Made by a program: the position numbers and the translations under genes. Below, in pieces: positions 46,324 to 59,200 of a stretch of DNA of 64,000 nucleotides. The DNA comes from Chloranthus sessilifolius (Eukaryota; Streptophyta; Magnoliopsida; Chloranthales; Chloranthaceae): NCBI GenBank assembly GCA_021018995.1, contig CM037587.1:69831604-69895603 (forward strand), given 5' to 3'. Positions within the stretch are counted from its first letter, which is position 1; each line of letters opens with the position of its first letter. The notes under the pieces are model-generated. The model made no database searches. It saw only the letters and a program-made list of their open reading frames with translations, and was not told where the DNA came from.

Positions 46324-49300
46324 GTATCTTGTAATTATATCCAAAAGATGCTTATTTGTATTATGATGTACAAGTTTTGGTAGATCCTAGACCTACACAC
46401 TCGTTTGTTACACCCCAGTTTGCTGAAAATTTGAAAAAGTTGGGAGGTACACTAGAACCTCTTGACTTTATTCTCGATGTAACACTTCCGACTAGACAGT
46501 TCCTCACAACTGATATGGTATATCGATCGGTTATCATTTGGATCAAGGACTACTGGGGATGTGAAGCAGTAGCCAACTTGATCTTACTGCTAATGCAAGG
46601 ATATGACGTTATCCTTGGCATGGATTGGTTGTTCAATCACCATGCGAATGTTGACTGTCAATGGAAGATTGTCTCTTTTTGGCCACAAAAGAAGAAATCA
46701 TCTAAATTCTATGGGGTACCGTCAACTAATCTTTCTCTGATATCAGCAATTCGAGCACGGCGATTACTTGATGATGGTGCTCAGGGGTATATTGCTTTTG
46801 TGCAAAGTAAAGATCGAGAAGTAAAGACACTTTCACTTTCAGATGTACCAATTGTTTGTGAATTCCCTGAGGTGTTCCCTGATGAGTTTTCAGGCTTACC
46901 TCCTGACAGGAAAGTGGAGTTCGCTATTGAGTTAGCTCCGAGTACCAATCCAGTATCGAAAGCACCCTTTAGAATGGCACCAATAGAGTTGAAAGAGCTC
47001 AAGGAGCAATTACAAGAGCTTCTTGATAAAGGCTTTATTGGACCGAGCGTGTCTCCGTGGGGCGCACCAGTGTTGTCAGTGAAAAAGAAAGACGGTTTGA
47101 TGCGCCTCTACATTGATTATCATCAACTCAATAAACTGACGATCAAGAATAGATATCCGCTCTCCCAAATCGACAATCTCTTTGATCAGTTACAAGGAGT
47201 GCGTTTCTTTTCAAAAATTGATATATGATCAGGATATCACCAGATGAAGGTGAAAGTTGAAGATATTTCGAAAACAGCTTTTCAAATGTGCTACGGTCAC
47301 TACGATTTTCTAGTCATGCCCTTCGAGTTGACCAATGCACTTGCTACATTTATGGACTTGATGAATCGAGTCTTCAAACCTTATCTTGATCAATGTATCG
47401 TGGTATTCATCCACGATATACTCATTTATTCAAAAACAAAGACAGAGCATGAAGATCATCTATGTGTGACATTGCAAACATTGAGAGATTCACAGTTGTA
47501 TGCGAAATTCAGTAAATGCAACTTCTGGTTGAATCAAGTCAGTTTTTTGGGCCATATTATCTCAAAAGCAGGTATTACAGTTGATCCTGCAAAGATCAAG
47601 GCTGTGGTACAATGGAAGCAACCACAGACAGTAATCGAGATTCAAAGTTTTCTAGGTCTTGCGGGATATTATCGACGCTTTACAGAAGGATTTTCACGAC
47701 TTGCTGGACCACTCCTGCAGCTCACTGGAAAGAATGTTAAATTCAAGTGGACTGAGGCATGCGAACACGATTTCCAAGAGTTAAAAAGGAGACTCACATC
47801 CGCACCTGTTTTAGCATTACCATCAAGCAGTGGTGGTTTTGTCGTCTTCAGTGATGCGTCATACAATGGGTTAGGTTGCGTTTTAAATCAATGGGAACGA
47901 GTAATTGCCTATGGTTCCCATCAGTTGAAAGACCACGAGAAGAACTATCCCACTCACGACCTGGAATTAGCAGCGGTTATTTTTGCATTAAAAATCTAGA
48001 GACACTATCTGTATGGTGAAACATTCGAAATTTTCACCGATCACAAGAGTCTTAAATATATCTTTACCCAGAAAGAGTTGAATTTGAGACAGAGAAGGTG
48101 GATGGAGTTCCTGAAAGACTACGACTGTTCTATTCAGTACCATTCTGGCAAAGCCAATGTTGTAGCTGATGCACTTAGTCGCAAACCATCTACTCAGTTA
48201 TCTCATCTTGTGACATGATTACAAAGGTAGAAACTACTCAATGACATTGTATCATCGAGTGCTACTCTGCGAGCAACGACAACTGGAGGTTTACTTACTA
48301 CAGTAATGATTCGGGCTCCACTTTTTGATAGGATCAGAGAGTTCCAGATGCAAGATGTAGAGCTTATATCCATCCGACAGGGAGTACAAAGTAGGCTACA
48401 ACCAGAATTCTCGATTAAGGACGATGGGTCCTTATTGTTTCAAGGTCGAGTATGCATACCTGATGATCATACCTTACGTCAGGGAATTCTCGAAGAAGCT
48501 CACAAGTCAGCATATGTTATTCATCCTGGCAGTACCAAGATGTACCAGGATCTCAAAAAGACATTTTGGTGGAACGGTTTAAAACGCGATGTCACGAAAT
48601 ATGTTGCGAAGTGTTTAACCTGTCAACAAGTAAAGGTCGAACACAAGCACCTTGCTGGTTTGTTACAGCCACTGACCATTCTAGAGTGGCAATGGGAAAA
48701 TATTTCCATGGATTTTATTCTCGGTTTGCCCCGTACTCAGAAAGGGTACAATGCGATTTGGGTGATTGTTGATCGTCTCACCAAATTGACACTTTTCTTA
48801 CCCTATAGTACGCGATATACAACATCAAAATTAGCTGAAATCTATTTGAGAGAGGTTGTCCGATTACATGGGATACCCATAAGCATTGTGTCATATCGTG
48901 ATCCTTTATATACTTCACGATTTTCACAGAGTTTCTAAGAAGGTATGGGTTCAAAGTTAGACTTCAACACTGCGTTTCATCCTTAGACCGACGGGCAAAC
49001 GGAGAGGGTAAATCAGGTGATAGAAGATATGTTAAGGGCATGTATGCTAGAATTTCAAGGACCATGGGATAAGAACTTACCTCTGATCAAATTTGCATAC
49101 AATAACAGCTTCTAGTCAAGTATCGGTATGGCACCGTTTAAGGCACTGTATGGACGCCGATGTAAAACTCTGATTAACTAGGAAGAAGCTGGAGAGCATT
49201 TGATTTTAGGCCCTGATTTGATCGAAAGCACCAATGCAGTAGTTCATGTTATTCGTGAACGATTGAAGAGTGCTCAAAGTCGACAGAAGAGTTACGCTGA

Positions 49301-49800
49301 TCTCAAAAGAACAAGTGTTGATTATCAGGTAATAACCTACACTGATTAGTCTTTTATCAATTCATTAAATCTATATTATCATTCGGATGAATGGTATACA
49401 GATTGGCGAGCACGTCTTTATAAAAATCTCTCCGACAAAAGGCGTGATGCGGTTTGGGAAATGAGGCAAGTTGAGTCCTCATTATGTTGGACCATTCCCC
49501 ATTTTAGGCAGTGTAGGGGAGGTCGCGTATCGACTGGCATTACCTCTACAGTAATCAAGTATTCATGACATATTCCATGTGTCTATGCTGAGGAAATACG
49601 TCAACGATCCAATGCATGTGTTGGATTATAAACCGTTAGATATTCAGGAAGATTTAACAATGACCGAAGAACCAGGTCAGATTTTGGACCACAGAGATCA
49701 AATTTTACGAACGAAAAGAATCCCACTCGTCTTGATCCAATGGAAAAATCATGGATCGCATGAGGCTACCTGGGAGCGCGAAGCCGATATTCGTGCTTAG
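46324..49800 (+). pseudogene. Element A pol remnant: protease, RT, RNase H, integrase, chromodomain
   Basis: Protease (46356-46900; [24 protein letters not shown]), RT (46930-47700; [47 protein letters not shown]), RNase H (47760-48200; [32 protein letters not shown]), integrase (48306-49560; HPGSTKMYQDLKKTFWWNGL, CLTCQQVKVEHKHLAGLLQP, DFILGLPRTQKGYNAIWVIV) and chromodomain (49579-49800; KRIPLVLIQWKNHGSHEATW). The order and chromodomain define a chromovirus. Broken several times. Confidence 0.9.
49329..49401 (+). other. 73-bp intron-like gap in element A integrase C-terminus
   Basis: TATCAG/GTAATAAC opens and GGTATACAG closes the gap, after which the IGEHVFIKIS block begins. Length and position equal those of element 1 at 3211-3283. 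73 is not a multiple of three. Confidence 0.62.
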
Positions 49801-50723
49801 TATCCTTATTTATTTACATAAGGTACGTACTTAATGTACGCCTATAATATGCTTGGTTCTTGGTTCTAAGTCTCAATCTTCATTGGAAATTGTTTTTTTT
49901 TTAATGTGTTGTTTAAAGCACCCTGCACCTGTATATAAGGAACTACCTCAAATATAGGACACCAATTATGTATAAAATTAAATAAAATAATATCATTTTC
50001 TGATTAAAACTATTAATTATAGAAACAACATAAAATTATGTTTTCAAATTGTTTAAAAAAATAATAATTTGGAGAAACAATAAAGTTTCAATTTATTGAG
50101 GGTGCCACCTAAGCGAAGTGACCCATCCCAGAGCACTTCCTCAGGTCCCAGTTAAATTTACGAAGTCCAACTATGGATTGACACAGTACTTTCCCATGTA
50201 AGGTAATATGATACGGATTGAAATTTCATCAAAATAAAATAATTTAATATAGCAACACGCGTAAAAAAGGTTGACACATATTTTTCGACAGACCCTGTAT
50301 CTGGTAGGAACACCCAGGTACCAAAACCCTTTGCACCAAAGACAATAGGCCTCGAAATTTAGGCCAGTATAGTTTTGACCTCCTTGCCGCGACAAGGAAT
50401 CGTTGGTCATGTAAGCTACTTGTCATGCAAGCATAGATGATAGTTGCTGCAACCATGGGACATCTGTGGGTCCGAAACACCCATTTATCTATTTTCTATT
50501 ATTTGTTCCTTGTTTCTTCCATATTCTGAGTTATACTCCATGCATGCAAGCACTACCCACTCTAAAAATCAAGCCATACAGCCATTGCATGTGACGGATT
50601 CCACCGAAGCAACCTCCAATCTCTTCTATTTTCAACATTTGCATCCATATTTTTAGGATCTTGGTGAGGTAACAAGCACATCCTTAACTCTGTTTTATTT
50701 CCTTGTATTTTGAGTTAATTAGG
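49801..50723 (+). other. Element A post-pol spacer with LTR-type dyad
   Basis: AT-rich, no gene recognised. The dyad CCTTGCCGCGACAAGG (50382-50397) is the spacer version of this element's LTR palindrome TTGCCGCGGCAA. GGTGAG/GTAACA to AATTAG just before the extra ORF start could be a leader intron (weak). Confidence 0.55.
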
Positions 50724-52133
50724 ATGCCTCCTAAGAAAACTGGAGTTTCTAAACCTCCAAAAGCCTCTACCCAAGCAAAGGGCAAGGCCCCTACTACTTC
50801 CCATGACCCATCGATCCACCCATAGAGCAAGAATACCCCATCCCATGGTGGGCTGCAAAGGCTATGGAACTGGAGTGGATCATTGATGATCGACTCCTTA
50901 CACTGAACGACCAGACCACATGGTCCATTAGGTATATGGAACAGGCACGGTTAGATGCTTTATACCAGCCCTTCCATACTCATTTTTATCCATGGCTGGT
51001 CTGGTTATTCTATCAAAATCTAAAAGTGTCTTCAACTTTTGGCCAATTGGAGACTGAAATTGATAATCAGAAATTTTATTTCAATTTACAAGACATAGCA
51101 CAAGCTATGGATTCTAGTCCAAATTTTGATGTTAGTCTCGGACTGTAGATGCCTCGACAATGGGATGTGAAATTTCATCACATCACTACAAAGATGACTG
51201 ATGCGTAGACCTCTTCTGCTCACGGCCTTGCAGTCTATCACAGCCAATTACCACAGAAAATGTGGTTTCTTGACTATGTATTCCATTGTAATTTATACCC
51301 GATGCAGCATGAGAGAGAGCGCCGAGATGCTCTCTTACAAGCTCTATTCGCTGTTCATGATAACAGATGGTTAAATGCCCCAAGGGTGGTATGGGAAGGC
51401 ATAAAATATGCCAATATTCATTTACAAAGCAACGTTTCTAATCCCATGCCATCATGCCCCTATCCCCGCTTAATTACTCGTCATGCCATCATGCCCCTAT
51501 CCCCGCTTAATTACTCGTCTTTTAGAAGGACACTTCGATAGTGTCAATCAAATTCCCTACCAAGTTCCCTTGGGTGAAGACATCCACACGGATAATATGC
51601 GAGTCTTTAGCCCAGCTATCTGGAGAAATGTGCGTCAAAGGTCATCCAAAGCGGTTCGAAACTGCCAAGCACGCTAGATCCGTTCTCCTCCACCACCTCC
51701 ACAAGCACCACCCTTTGTACTAGCCCAAGACATCCCCATTCCCCCTCAATCTCAAACTCAAGCACAAACCGAATCGGTTCCCCTGGCACCTGAGACTTAC
51801 ACCAATGCTGCTTTGGCACAGCTCATGCGTGAAAACCATGAGCAGACCCTTCTCCAATTTGATAATTTATATCGAAATCATTATATGCTCCATCAACGCA
51901 TTGATTATATTGAAGAAGCGACAAACATCATGATAGAGCATACATTCCAAACTGCTACAACCCCTTACATTGGGTGGGGCTGGCGCACAATTTCGTCTCC
52001 CAATACACCCGCAATGCAAAATTACTTGTGCCAGAATTCCAGCAAGACTTTCAGCAACAAGATGTTGGTCCATCATCAACGGGTCAATAGCAACCAAGTC
52101 CCCAACCTGGTAAGTTATACACTCACAAGCTAG
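50724..52133 (+). pseudogene. Element A extra ORF remnant, plant-transposon-protein-like
   Basis: Starts MPPKKTGVSKPPKASTQAKG, a basic lead. It continues with the block around FHTHFYPWLVWLFYQNLKV and FYFNLQDIAQAMD (50864-51130), a WFLDYVFHCNLYPMQHERER and ALLQALFAVHDNRWLNAPRV block (51260-51420), and a proline-rich tail with QTLLQFDNLYRNHYMLHQRI (51813-51920). The order matches element 1 at 910-1942. It resembles the PF20167-type plant transposon proteins (from memory), not envelope. A GTAAGT lies at 52110 near its end. Broken. Confidence 0.74.
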
Positions 52134-52461
52134 TGGTTTATGTCAACAATTTAAATTTTGCCTCGGATTAATTGGAGTTCATCTATAATAAGACTATATA
52201 ATTATTTTTATTGTGTACTATATAGATCACTCATGTCTATAATTGATAATTGATGGGTGTTGTTGTTACTATAATTTCAGTTCTATCTGTTTTCTTTAGA
52301 CTTTGTTTTGGTTATTTAAGGTTCTACTATATTTTACCTTCCTTTATATATTTCTTGTTGTCATATATCACATGTCGTATGTGCTTAGCTATTGATGTTC
52401 GCTATTGAGACATTGACCTGCTGCCCATCATGGTCTCGGTTTATTTTCGAGGACGAAAATT
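52134..52461 (+). other. Element A 3' untranslated region
   Basis: AT-rich sequence between the extra ORF and the polypurine block. No gene recognised. Confidence 0.5.
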
Positions 52462-52479
52462 CCTTAAATAGGGGAGAAT
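52450..52479 (+). promoter_or_regulatory. Element A polypurine tract
   Basis: CGAGGACGAAAATTCC is followed by AAATAGGGGAGAA directly before the 3' LTR TG. Confidence 0.85.
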
Positions 52480-55274
52480 GTAACGGCTGCCCTATTATAC
52501 TAGATGCTCTACGATTCAACCACACTATTGGGTATGGACATGCATCAGGACAGGCAGGTGTCAGCTTTAGGAGTGGATGCTTTCATTTAGGCCATAACTA
52601 ATTAATTAAGACATTGACCAAAACATGCATATATCAGCTATATTATACCTATCCTAACATGTTAAGGACTTACATGTGAAGAAAAGCCTGTCAACTAGAT
52701 ATAATAACCTTTCGAGGATAGACACAAGAGTAATACAAGATGGGTATAACAGCATAGCCACTTACACGTACCAACCATATAATAGATGGTAATTTAAATC
52801 AAGCCTATTTTAACTCTTCTGTTGATATCCTAAAGAGCATATGGTTGCTATACAAGGGATGTTAAACCATTGGACATAGTAAGCTGATTTCGTTTCAGCT
52901 TGAGTACACAAGGAGGGGTGAGTCAACAGGTTAAGCATGCATGCAGAGTGCAACTACCTGGTTATAAAAAATCAAGAGAATGCCTTTCACCTTTCCATTT
53001 CCATTTCTTCGTAAGTCGACCCTGCAATAGGAAATCACGGCCATAAATCCAGTTTCATCAACCATAGAAATTTATAGAGAGACCTTGCTGTTATGCTTCC
53101 GGTGTTCAAGATCACAAAGTAACCCGACAAATACGGTCACGTGATTTCGGTTCTCATTTGTCGAGCGCGGTGAAATTGATACCAAGTCGGTAGCATCATA
53201 CCCTCGCATCCACCAAAAAGGTATGCCATCAATTTACATTAAAAGTATAGGGTCGTATATACTAAGTTTAACTTGAGCTCTGAGCTCAGTGTGAATACAT
53301 GAAGTATGAGTGTAGATTGATGCACTACATTCAAAGTCATGAATATCAATTCATTCTGAACCTACAAACCTCATTCATGGTGCATTGATTATACTCAGAC
53401 TATACTCAAATTATGTCAATAAGCTAGGTTAGCATTTAGTTAACAAAGAAGCCATGCAGAAACCACGACAAGCCAAAGTGCTCAAGCTTGCCGCGACAAC
53501 TTTATAAGGTTTCCGCGACAAGATGCTCAGCTAAGGAGCTTGCCACGACAACCATATAGGGTTGCTGCGGCAAGGTGCTTGTCGCGGCAGCCCTTATGGC
53601 TTGCTGCGGCAACCTCTGAGGGCTGCCATTTGGCTGTGGTATTTGCTTCACAGATTCTTGGTCTATTATTGGACCATATAGGGTGACCCTCTAAGATATA
53701 AACTCTGTCAATGTATGTATCTTGGGTCTCAAAGAACCATTAGCCATTTGACACATAAATATTGATATAGATATATATACGATAGGTGCCACTAGGTGCA
53801 CATGAGCAGTTTGGACGAATGGATCCGAGAATGAAGTCCTCGGACGCATATTGTACATACAATCGGATTCACCTATATGTATAACAGGTAGGGAATATAC
53901 TTTGGTAATGTATATGTGGTTCTTTTTATTCTCAAATAGATGGCAATTTAAGTAGCATGTATCAGTAAATGACATACTTGGAGGACTGAAAATTAGTGAA
54001 GTGGCAGTTAACGTAGAGACTTGATTTGGTCTTGACTAGAGTTGATCAGATGGGAATTAAGTTAAGTTGAGATAAAGAACGTATATAAATTGAGATTTTT
54101 TAAGGATCCAACCATATAAATCTATCAGATTGTTATATATATATCTATCAGTTCTGTAGCTCAGTTAACTTGTTATGGTCAATTAGTTTAAGTTCGCTGT
54201 GTACTAATTGAAATATGAAATAAGTATGCGCATTCTTTATTACATGCATGGTTCATAATACTTGATTCAGTTCCTGTTAATCTTTGACATTCTATTTATG
54301 TGAGTGCTTAGTTCTGAGTCAGGTGATCCCGTTTTCTCAGGAGCTTGATATAACAAGTGATCTCGCTAACTCGGGAGCTTGATCTTACTTGATCCAATAG
54401 ATCCCGCTAACTCGGGAGCTTGACCTTTCTTGGTCCAAGTGATCCCGCTAACTTGGGAGCTTGATGTATCTTAGTTCAAGTGATCCCGCTAACTCAGGAG
54501 CTTGATTCCTTTGTTTTATACGTATAGCTTGATTCCTTTGTTTTACACGTATAGCTTGATTCTACATTGTTTTCTAGTACATGTTACATCATGAGTTTAT
54601 TTAGCATGTCAGCATATGATAGTATTTGCATGATAATACATTCATAATCATTATATTATCCAGAATTGCTTCTTGAATGAAATATGGAACTCGACATAGT
54701 ATAGTAGCAAAGTAATGTTCTCTGCTGAGTTGTGATGATAGCTCATTCTTTGACTTAAATGTCTGAGTTGCAGATCTGGACCCTGAGCACATAGCAGACC
54801 CTACGTTTGTGCTAGACAAGGAAGAAGGAGACGATGAGGAAGAAGGCAAAGAGGACGATTTCGCAGAAGAGTTCTTCCCAAAGTAGGTTTGTGGCTTGTG
54901 GAGTTAGAGGGAGATAGAGAGAGAAACAGAGATAGATAAATTTGAGAAACTTGTCTGAATTATATACAGTAGTTTCAGTTATTTTGTGTTTGGATGTAAA
55001 GGTTTCCTTTCCATTGTTTAGATGACGGGTGGCCGTCATCAGTGGAAAGCTATACATCAGATCTTTTGTTTTGTTTATACTGATGCTAGTTATGTTTAGA
55101 TAAGTAAAAAATCAGTTATTTTTCCATATTATCAACTGCCAGAGTAAATTCATTGCTTCCGCATTTGCAACAACTTTGTACAAGAAATGATCGTTAGATG
55201 AATGGATCATGTCAGGTGATCCGACGACGCGACGGTTCCAATAATTAAAAGAAGGGAAACGTCTGGTTGTTACA
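52480..55274 (+). repeat. Element A 3' LTR (2795 bp)
   Basis: Colinear with 41881-44664. It contains a longer TTGCCGCGGCAA-type array (53480-53620), five minisatellite units (54321-54506) and the acidic segment (54774-54886). Confidence 0.92.
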
Positions 55275-55659
55275 CCGTCAAATCAGTGGCTCAAATTCTG
55301 TCCAAGTGGACTTTAGCGATGCGTTGTTTAGAATAGTTGAGGTAAAAATAAATAATAATAAAAAGGGGTTTTCTAGGAAGATTTCTAGTTTGTTGCAATC
55401 GCCAGCTGCAGATATTTATCGACGTTACAACACGTCAATGATCACGCTTAAGAGTGGGTATGGGCTACTTCTATACTGAATCGTCCGCTTGCGAACGTTA
55501 GCAGCAGTCTTTTCCTTAATTTAGATAGTTTAATTTCCCTTTTATTTTCCTTTATTGTTATAGTTCTAGTCAGTTTAGACTATCCCGATTCTATTGTGAG
55601 TTTAGCTTTGCGGTGATCTATTCTAGTTTATCTAACCTAATATTCTAGTTCTATCAGGA

Positions 55660-56280
55660 ATCTAGTTAATTTTTTCTATTCCTATCCTTATTGAAGGTCC
55701 ACTTAATTAAGTGTCCTCATGTTACTAGAAATCCAATTAATTAGTCTCCTAATTCCATTAGAAGTCTAATTACGATCAGGTTTCCTAATTGTACTAGGAG
55801 TGCACATGTAATAGTGTTGATGAAACTCTAATTAATTCAAGCATACCAATTATACTAGAATTTTTATTAAATCATGTATAATAATTCTATTGAAATTCTA
55901 ATTAAAGCTATTATAACAGTCCTATTAGAATTCTAATTAAAGTAGAAAACTAATTTTACTGAAACTCTAATTTAAGCAAAGGAATTAATTTTATTAAAAT
56001 CTAATTAAAACAAATAAACTGATTTTATTAAAAATCTAATTAAAATAAATAAACTAATTCTATTAAAGTTCTAATTAAAGCAAGGAATTAACTATACTAA
56101 AAATCTAATTGAAGCCATGAAATTAATCATACTAAATTCTAATTAAAGCAAGGAATTAACCAATTAAAATATGATTTGAAGAAATTAATCAATCATACTA
56201 AAGTCTAATGAACTCGAGTAATTAATTATGCTTAAATAAAATAAATCTACTAATTAATTATACTAAAAAAATAAGAAAAA
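55660..56280. repeat. AT-rich minisatellite in the solo LTR, period about 35-40 bp
   Basis: About 15 degenerate units built on CTAATTAAAGCAAGGAATTA plus a TATACTAAAA-type half. Nearby, GGACTGGTTCCGAAT with TTAGAACCA occurs twice about 108 bp apart (56610-56750). Confidence 0.72.
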
Positions 56281-59200
56281 GTGATTAGTTAATTCTAAAA
56301 TTCCTAAAAAACGGGGTTTTGGGCCCATTATGCTAAGGAGGATTGGCCTCGTTCCCGAGTACCCTCCATAAGCTCCCTTGGGCAAATCGGATGGCTGAGA
56401 TTAAAGATAAATTGGATTTCAGACTGTAAAATAGTATTTTTAAAATTTTCAGAATTGATTTTAGAATATTAATTATGAATTAAACTATGAACTAGAATTA
56501 TAGAAACTAAAATTATATTTAGGATATTTGGGGATATTAAAATAAGGAATTAAAATTAAATTTTTACGACTGAATTTGGGTCTGAAATCAAAAAATTAGA
56601 CCGTATGATTAAGGACTGGTTCCGAATCGAAAGATTAGAACCAAAAATTAGTGATAGGACTATAAATTGAGATTTTCGAACGGAATTAGAACCTAGGGTC
56701 GGTGAATTAGACTGTCGGATTAAGGACTGGTTCCGAATTCGGAGAATTAGAACCAGATATAAAATATTTGCGGTCTGAAAGGGGTGCTACGGTCTCGAAC
56801 TAAAAATTAAAATCTTCGATTAAAACTAATAGAAATCCTAAATCTATAGGCTAGAAATTATGGTCGGAAACTAAAAATTAAATTATTACCTAGGGTCGGG
56901 GCTGCGGAGAGAAATATCGATGATTTGAAGCTTGGATTTCGAAATCATGACTAGGTTGCTCTATGGGTTTGTCCTCGGAGTTCTCTGGTTTCGAAATCCT
57001 AAAAAAGTTTGTTCTCTCTCGTGTTGTGTCCAGCCTCCTGGGCGAATTAGGAAAAAAATCTTTTATAAGTTTTTCTTCAATTATGCGCCCTTTTACAGAC
57101 ATTTAAATTAATTACGTGCCAGTTTTTCGGCACTTAATCACTTTGAGTTGATCTCTGACTCAGTGAGCGACCGTCTAACTTGCTCAGTGAGTTTGCTAGT
57201 CCTAATAGCGTTAGGGCTAATTGTGTGCTTGGTAGTACGTGTGCAATCCAATTAAGCGTTTCTTCAGAAGCGTTTAATCAAGGAAACTTAAGGGTCAAGG
57301 ACTGTGAGGCTAGGTTGGGCGTAGACCAATTCCACGCTGGTGATAGGGCGTGCAATCTGATCGCGCGTCTGCTTTCAGGCGGGTGATCGAGTCTCGAATA
57401 GGTTTGGGAATAGAAGTTTGGTCTGAAAGGGGGACTGATTGTGCGTTTGTGGTATGGCGTGCAATCGAATTATGCGCGGGGTTTCAAGCACTTAATTCGG
57501 GGTTGTCCGGGTCTGGTCTCTAGTCTGAAATGCAAGACTATTGTTTCAGTATATAGTCTCCCCACATTGGGATCTGAGCCACAAAGCTATTGTTTCAGCC
57601 TGTGTTCAACCATGTATTATTGTTTCAGTGCATGGTTCCAATATCAAGGTTAAAAGGTTAATGGTTGACCAAACAAAATCGTATATCCCAAGAGGGCAAA
57701 TTAGGGGTGTCTATAACGATGACCTTCCACATGTCGGTTGCTGAGATGGCTGGCCTTTTTGGTGAAGATGAGTTAGCCTCGGAGGACTAGCCTGATATGC
57801 ATGTTGGCTTTGACCCTGAGCATGCTTTGATGCTCGCCCATATATCACTCCTTTTCCTGTTGGGTAAGACAATCCTCGCCAACACCAGTGGGGGTTGTGT
57901 CCAGTTGTCCCTCCTTTGTTTGATGGATGACTGGGCCAATGTGCATCGCTTTGACTGGGGTGGTGCAGGGTATGGCAACCTGATGGATACCTTAGCCAGA
58001 GCTGCTATTGGGAGCCTCCATTCTCTCTGTGGCTTCTGGCCCGTGATCAAGGTGATTTAGTCTTTTGTCATTATTTCATTTCCCTCTATTATGCGCACAT
58101 ACGTGATCTTTTGCTTCTTCTTTCAGGTGTGGGGTTACTTACACTTACAGCCTAGCTCCCCCCTTCTTTTCTCAGAGGATGGTACCCATCCCTTGATGAG
58201 CTTCTTTCCCATGGATCGTCGTAGGGATCCCAGGATGAGTCACCTAGAATTGTGTTTGAGATCCCAATTTGACTTGATGATACCGAAGCAGGTTCGTAGC
58301 ACCTTCTTTTAATTTTCCTTGTATTTTTAGTAATGATGTTTGGGGAAGGAAATTCCCTCTTCTGTGGGTAGGTAGTGTATGATCCTTATGTTGGCTCCCC
58401 TTTTCTGAATCGGTTTGTCGTCAATTGATCGCGACTGTTTGTCGATCGCTGTGTTAACTTTTTGTATGGTTCCTCGATTCGGGTCTATTATTTAGGGGAG
58501 TGGGTGGTCTACCAGCATTGTGAGTTTTTTATCGTGCCTGTGGACCCTCCTGAGGATGTTATGGCACCGAGAGGTATAGTGGAGGAGCTTGCAGGGCAGC
58601 TTGGACATCGGGGGATCCGGACCGAGGGTCTCTTCCAGCCTAGTAGGGGATATTGGGAGTGGTACCAGTCTCTCCCCCATCGGTTCCTCCTTCCTAGATT
58701 CATACTCGGGGTAAACATTTTGGCGGTTGGAGGTCCGCATATTCAGGTAGTTTTTGACTTCCCCTTTGCTTGTTACTTTTATCTGTCATGCTTGCTCTTC
58801 TCCGATTTGGGCTTCTTTTCAGTTTACCGTAGGTGTTGGACCTTCAGAAGCATCGGATGCGGAGCCCTCAGGGACTTCAGGTGTTAGGCCTTCCAGGACT
58901 TCCGTCCATAGGCGATTTGATGATGGGATTCTTTTGAATTTGTGAGCAAAGGTGACAGAGTGTGCTTGTATTTATGCCGAGGCGATTAGAGTTCCTCCTC
59001 CTGATCCGATTCGCGAGGTAAGTTGTTGCCCCTTAAAGATATATTAGTCTCCTTGCTTTTATTCGCCCATACTTATCTTTCCCTTCTTCGCAGGATTATG
59101 CCTCTGTGATCCCACAGGTGGACTATTATCGCCATATTGCTACCCTTCGATATTTAGAGGTGGTGAATATGATGCTTGTTTATATTCTTTGTGCTTTAGT

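Larger units (their letters stand above)
41881..55274 (+). mobile_element. Element A: full-length Tekay/Del-type chromovirus with extra 3' ORF
   Basis: 5' LTR 41881-44664, primer site, gag, gap, protease, RT, RNase H, integrase, chromodomain, spacer, extra ORF, polypurine tract, 3' LTR 52480-55274. The LTRs begin TGTAAYGGCTG and end TTGTTACA. Flanks are CCATC (41876-41880) and CCGTC (55275-55279), a target duplication with one difference. In the first 145 LTR bases about 13 differences were counted, so it is probably several million years old. The structure looks whole, but the coding regions have multiple breaks. Confidence 0.92.
41840..57715 (-). mobile_element. Solo Tat-like LTR in the PMD exon, itself split by element A
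   Basis: The LTR pieces are 41840-41880 and about 55275-57715, roughly 2.5 kb together. The plus strand starts TGTTTGTGCACGC and ends GGTGTCTATA. The minus-strand start TATAGACACCCC parallels TGTAGACACCCA at 39648. A perfect 5-bp target duplication ACGAT lies at 41835-41839 and 57716-57720. The PMD reading resumes at the right duplication, which supports a simple insertion. No internal region or second LTR was found. Confidence 0.78.

Noticed and set aside
50724-52133. Extra ORF as an envelope gene
   Set aside because: No signal peptide or membrane segments are visible, and the blocks resemble plant transposon proteins rather than envelopes.
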